Shown here piece by piece: positions 60,660 through 64,000 of a DNA stretch of 64,000 nt. Numbering within the stretch: position 1 is the first letter of the stretch; each line of letters starts with the position of its first letter. The translations under genes were made by a program, and so were the position numbers. Under the pieces are notes generated by a model. That model saw only the letters and a program-made list of their open reading frames with translations, had not been told where the DNA came from and did no database searches. This DNA is from an uncultured Tenacibaculum sp. Its GTDB lineage: Bacteria > Bacteroidota > Bacteroidia > Flavobacteriales > Flavobacteriaceae. The DNA lies in contig NZ_CANMLT010000001.1 of the NCBI RefSeq assembly GCF_947498805.1, forward strand, positions 310,001 through 374,000, in the 5' to 3' direction.

Positions 60660-61985
60660 TTAGTTGTTGTATAATTTATGAATTTTCGTTTCTTCTCCTA
60701 ACCAAGATTGTAGTTTATCGTATATTTTATCCTGATCTTCTTTTGAGAAGTGCTTTATTCTAGTAGAATGGTCTGCTTTTTCTAAAACCATTTTCAAGGC
60801 ATCTACTTCTGGTTTTGGAGAAGGAGCACAAGCACCCCATGGATCATAAGCCCCATAAATGTAAATGATTTTATCTCCTTTGTTTTCTACAAAATCTCTA
60901 ACTTTTGTAATGTACTTAGGGTTATAAGTAAGATCGACATTTTTCGGTGCAAAACGATTATTTGAAGTATTCTTTACCACTTTTAGTAAATCTTTTACTG
61001 GTGTAAAATCAAAACCATAGTACCCCAGTTCTTTTAAATGTTGATAAAATGAAGGTAGGTAAGTGTGGAATCCCTTATCGCTATAAAAACCTATTCCAAC
61101 ATCTTTATGGAACTTTCGCACAATTTCTTTTGTAGAAGCGTTAATCGCTGGTAATTTATCACAAGCGCCACCTCCCCATTGCCAGAAAGAAAAAGGAAAT
61201 TCTAATACTAAATATTCCAAAGCTTCTTCATGTGGTACTTCGGTGAATTTTAAATCGTTTTCAGTTGCAATTTTTTTAAATTCTTCAATAGATTCCTTTC
61301 GGTTTTCTAAAACTTTTCTTTGCAATGCTATAATATGATCTCTACATTCTTTACTTCCAACAGAGTTGATATGGTTTGTTGTTCGTGGATCTTCTGTACC
61401 ATTGATAAGCGGAGCAACATAAGGTATTGCTACATCTACATCGTTAGGATATTTTGATTTATAAATTAAGGTGGTTTCTCCACCTTTACTAATTCCAGAA
61501 GAGATCCATTTTCCTTTGTATAAAGATTTTAATTTGGTAACGATGCTATGATAGTCTTCAATGGCATTATCATTTGTTAAGTATTTCCAAGGAATTGAAT
61601 CTGGTCGAGATTTTCCATACATTCTATACTCTACAATTACTTGGTTCCCTTTAAAAATATTACTTAATTCAGTAGTTCGATTGTAAGCACTGTATCCATC
61701 AGTAACTATAACAGTCGGTTTTTTATAGTCGCTATGAGAAATATACATGTAATGTTTAAATGTACCTTCAGCAGGATTGTTTGGATTTAAATATTGATCA
61801 AGAACTATTTTGTAGGCTTTTGTAAAATGATCTTTGGTGGCTATAGAATCAATTGTAGCTTTTGGAAACAAGGTTTGCAGTTGTTCCTTAAGATCTTTGG
61901 ATGCGGTATCCTTAATTTCAGTTTTACAAGAAACTGAAATCAATGAGATACAAAATAGTAGAAATATAGTTTGTAAATGTTTCAT
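60660..61985 (-). CDS. S37/S28-like serine peptidase lipoprotein
   Basis: A 441-residue lipoprotein (MKHLQTIFLLFCISLISVSC, C20) with an alpha/beta-hydrolase fold. The nucleophile serine is in SSGISKGGETTLIY (GxSxGG), the acid probably in IYGAYDPWGACAPSP, and the histidine in KADHSTRIKHFS. This is the pattern of tripeptidyl aminopeptidases and prolyl carboxypeptidases of families S37/S28. The lipid anchor places it outside the cytoplasm. With the M24 peptidase it could process peptides, possibly proline-rich ones, for uptake. Confidence 0.85.
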   Translation of the reverse strand: MKHLQTIFLLFCISLISVSCKTEIKDTASKDLKEQLQTLFPKATIDSIATKDHFTKAYKIVLDQYLNPNNPAEGTFKHYMYISHSDYKKPTVIVTDGYSAYNRTTELSNIFKGNQVIVEYRMYGKSRPDSIPWKYLTNDNAIEDYHSIVTKLKSLYKGKWISSGISKGGETTLIYKSKYPNDVDVAIPYVAPLINGTEDPRTTNHINSVGSKECRDHIIALQRKVLENRKESIEEFKKIATENDLKFTEVPHEEALEYLVLEFPFSFWQWGGGACDKLPAINASTKEIVRKFHKDVGIGFYSDKGFHTYLPSFYQHLKELGYYGFDFTPVKDLLKVVKNTSNNRFAPKNVDLTYNPKYITKVRDFVENKGDKIIYIYGAYDPWGACAPSPKPEVDALKMVLEKADHSTRIKHFSKEDQDKIYDKLQSWLGEETKIHKLYNN

Positions 61986-62124
61986 TAGATAAAATATTAG
62001 TACAAGTAAAAATACTGGTAAGCAAATACATGTAATAATATAATATTAACTACTGTAGGTATTATATTGATCTTTGTAAGGGTAATATTTGATGTGTAAG
62101 CTGGTATTTTTTTATTTTTAATCT

Positions 62125-63084
62125 ATGAATGAAATTATTCAAATTCCCAGTGAATTTATTGAAGAGAATACTACGTTTACCGAACTAATTGATGAACTGC
62201 GATTAGCGTTTTCAGAAAGTGCTACAATAGTACCTATGCGCCATCATCATGATTTTCCTAATCCGAAAGTAAATGCAGATTCCACCTTATTACTTATGCC
62301 AGCTTGGAGTCCAAGCAAAAGTGCTGGAGTTAAAATTGTTACGGTTAGTCCGGAAAATGCACAATTTGACTTACCATCAATTAATGGAACTTATTTGTAT
62401 TTAGATGCAGTAAAAGGTACAATAAAAGCCATTTTAGAAGCAAAAAGTTTAACGGCAAAAAGAACCGCAGCGACTTCTGCTTTAGCATCATCGTTTTTGT
62501 CAAGAAAAGATGCAAATAGTTTATTAATGATTGGAACAGGCGCATTGTCTGCTAATTTGATACAAGCACATGCCTCCGTAAGACCTATTAAAGAGGTGTT
62601 TGTTTGGGGACGCAATTTTAAAAAGGCAAAAGGTATTTGTGAATTGCTAAAGAATGAGCGTTTTACCATTGTTCCTGTTGAAAAAATAGAGGATAGAATT
62701 TCTGAAGTTGATATTGTTTCAAGCGCAACATTGTCAAAAACACCTTTGGTTTTTGGTAGTTATTTAAGAGAAGGTCAGCATATTGATTTAGTAGGAGCGT
62801 ATAAGAAAGATATGAGAGAGGCAGATGATGAAACCGTTAAAAGGGCATTGGTATATCTAGATACCTATCAAGGAGGCTTAAAAGAAGCAGGAGATATTGT
62901 AATTCCTTTAAAAACAGGATTACTCAAAGAAGAGGAAGTAAAGGCGGATTTATTTGAATTATGCGAAGGAGCAAAAAAAGGAAGACAATCAGCAAGAGAA
63001 ATAACAATGTTTAAATCAGTCGGTCATGCTTTAGAAGATTTGGCGGCTGCAAATTATTACTATAAAAAATATACAAATGAGTAA
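62125..63084 (+). CDS. Ornithine cyclodeaminase/mu-crystallin family; probable pyrroline-2-carboxylate reductase
   Basis: A 319-residue protein of the OCD/mu-crystallin family. The N-terminal substrate domain carries VPMRHHHDFPNPKVNADSTLLLMPAWSPSK, and a Rossmann domain starts at about 125 (SLLMIGTGALSANLIQAHASV, WGRNFKKAKGICELL). Next to a trans-3-hydroxyproline dehydratase-like gene the most likely role is reduction of delta-1-pyrroline-2-carboxylate to L-proline, as for LhpI-type enzymes. Overlap of 8 bp with that gene supports a shared pathway. Ornithine cyclodeaminase or alanine dehydrogenase activity cannot be excluded. Confidence 0.82.
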   Translation: MNEIIQIPSEFIEENTTFTELIDELRLAFSESATIVPMRHHHDFPNPKVNADSTLLLMPAWSPSKSAGVKIVTVSPENAQFDLPSINGTYLYLDAVKGTIKAILEAKSLTAKRTAATSALASSFLSRKDANSLLMIGTGALSANLIQAHASVRPIKEVFVWGRNFKKAKGICELLKNERFTIVPVEKIEDRISEVDIVSSATLSKTPLVFGSYLREGQHIDLVGAYKKDMREADDETVKRALVYLDTYQGGLKEAGDIVIPLKTGLLKEEEVKADLFELCEGAKKGRQSAREITMFKSVGHALEDLAAANYYYKKYTNE

Positions 63085-64000
63085 AGTATATCAGAATATT
63101 ATAAATCAAACGAATTTTGAAGTGCCTTCTGATTGGTTACAAATAAAAACGATTGATATGCATACGGGAGGAGAACCCTTAAGAGTAATTGTAGATGGTT
63201 TTCCTGAATTAAAAGGAAACAACGTATTAGAATATCGCAGGTATTGTAAAGAGAATTATGATTACTTACGAACGGCTTTGATGTTTGAACCTCGTGGGCA
63301 TGCCGATATGTATGGTTGCATTATAGTACCAGCCAATGATGATGAAGGTGATTTTGGTATTCTTTTTTTACATAACGAAGGATACTCTACCATGTGTGGA
63401 CATGCAATTATTGCTATTTCTACTTTAGCGGTAGAAATGAATTGGATTGATGTAAAGGAAGGTGATAATATCTTGAAGATTGATGCTCCCTGCGGAAGAA
63501 TTATTTCTTATGCCAATGTTCACGAAGGAAAAGTAACAGGGGTTCGATTCCATTGTGTGCCTAGCTTTGTGGTTGGTTTAGATAGAGAAGTGGAAGTAGA
63601 AGGTATTGGAAAAGTTACATATGATTTGGCTTATGGAGGAGCGTTTTATGCATATGTTGATATGGCTAAAAATAAATTTGATTTTGACCTAACTTCAAAT
63701 TCTTATCGACAATTGATAAGTAAAGGAATGGATATAAAACATGCCGTGATGAATGCTGATGAAGAAATAGCACATCCTTTTGAAGAAGATTTGAGCTTTT
63801 TATATGGAACTATTTTTATTGATAACTCTAAACAAACATCAGGAGTAGACAGTAGAAATGTGTGCATTTTTGCTGAAGGGGAGGTGGATAGATGCCCAAC
63901 TGGCTCTGGAGTATCTGGTAGAATGGCAATTCATAAAGCTAGAAAAGAAATAGATTATGGAGAGGCTATGACTATTGAGAGTATTACAGGTTCTATTTTT
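63077..64000 (+). CDS. Trans-3-hydroxy-L-proline dehydratase-like proline racemase-family protein, cut by the window edge
   Basis: At least 308 residues; the 3' end is outside the window. It belongs to the proline racemase family: IKTIDMHTGGEPLRVIVDGFP at the N terminus, YSTMCGHA with C107, and the second site DRCPTGSGVSG. In racemases and epimerases the second site has cysteine (SPCGTG). Here the aligned residue is T275, the feature of trans-3-hydroxy-L-proline dehydratases such as human L3HYPDH. It would give pyrroline-2-carboxylate for the overlapping upstream reductase. Start chosen at the ATG at 63077, 8 bp before the upstream stop. Confidence 0.85.
   Translation, partial: MSKVYQNIINQTNFEVPSDWLQIKTIDMHTGGEPLRVIVDGFPELKGNNVLEYRRYCKENYDYLRTALMFEPRGHADMYGCIIVPANDDEGDFGILFLHNEGYSTMCGHAIIAISTLAVEMNWIDVKEGDNILKIDAPCGRIISYANVHEGKVTGVRFHCVPSFVVGLDREVEVEGIGKVTYDLAYGGAFYAYVDMAKNKFDFDLTSNSYRQLISKGMDIKHAVMNADEEIAHPFEEDLSFLYGTIFIDNSKQTSGVDSRNVCIFAEGEVDRCPTGSGVSGRMAIHKARKEIDYGEAMTIESITGSIF

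Noticed and set aside
1..64000. CRISPR arrays, insertion sequences, integrases or prophage.
   Set aside because: No regularly spaced repeats, transposase motifs or phage structural genes were seen by reading both strands; a computed repeat search was not possible.

Overview
The window is AT-rich bacterial DNA from the Bacteroidota, most likely a marine Flavobacteriaceae close to Tenacibaculum or Kordia. This rests on the gene families (DUF5916 outer-membrane protein, a 60-residue CAL67264-type membrane protein before ettA, a double-lipoyl E2 next to E1 alpha), TAnnTTTG-like promoter boxes, few Shine-Dalgarno sites and many lipoproteins. The genus is inference. No rRNA, CRISPR array, transposase or prophage was seen, and there is one tRNA (Ser-TGA).

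1-4.9 kb: a Crp/Fnr regulator, a metallo-beta-lactamase-fold hydrolase, the ergothioneine pair egtB-egtD and a bestrophin channel. 4.9-12.8 kb is the most unusual region. Four near-identical ECF-type promoters (TGCATCATTTT, then CGTCT, with exactly 15 bp between TGCATC and CGTC) precede four transcription units. One unit encodes a SigZ-like ECF sigma factor. Several products carry cysteine-rich ends, often with vicinal CC pairs: a flavoprotein, a 50-residue peptide, the sigma factor, a C-S lyase and an exported protein. Other members are an MFS transporter, an ArsO-like flavin monooxygenase, a dihydrofolate-reductase-fold protein and a membrane DUF4405/DUF2271-like protein. I read this as one autoregulated metalloid- or thiol-stress regulon, or possibly a pathway that modifies or exports a cysteine-rich peptide.

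12.8-26 kb: AraC regulators, NTF2/SnoaL-like lipoproteins, two hydrolases with cysteine in place of the usual nucleophilic serine, a LytS/LytTR two-component pair, an S41 protease, a DUF2255 protein and a SUKH protein. A 21-bp-period direct repeat before one hydrolase looks like an AraC operator. 26-30.1 kb: an HxlR regulator, divergent from a five-gene electrophile-type operon (DUF1330, cupin, LLM oxidoreductase, SDR, nitroreductase), with a perfect palindrome at the predicted start site.

30.1-42 kb: ettA, a small GG-leader cysteine-rich peptide gene on the minus strand, tRNA-Ser, aroC, a PA0069-type radical SAM protein, Crp/Fnr, DinB, a beta-barrel/DM13-lipoprotein pair, an AraC regulator with a membrane sensor, and a DUF5916 protein. 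42-56.3 kb is mostly housekeeping: pdhC and pdhA, a dipeptidase, a pentapeptide-repeat protein, HU, fmt, recQ, a NadR-like P-loop protein, DUF493, three PpiC/SurA-type folding genes and a MoxR ATPase. 56.3-59.2 kb is a three-gene minus-strand cluster of unknown role. 59.4-64 kb: two peptidases, then a pyrroline-carboxylate reductase-like gene overlapping a trans-3-hydroxyproline dehydratase-like gene that the window edge cuts.
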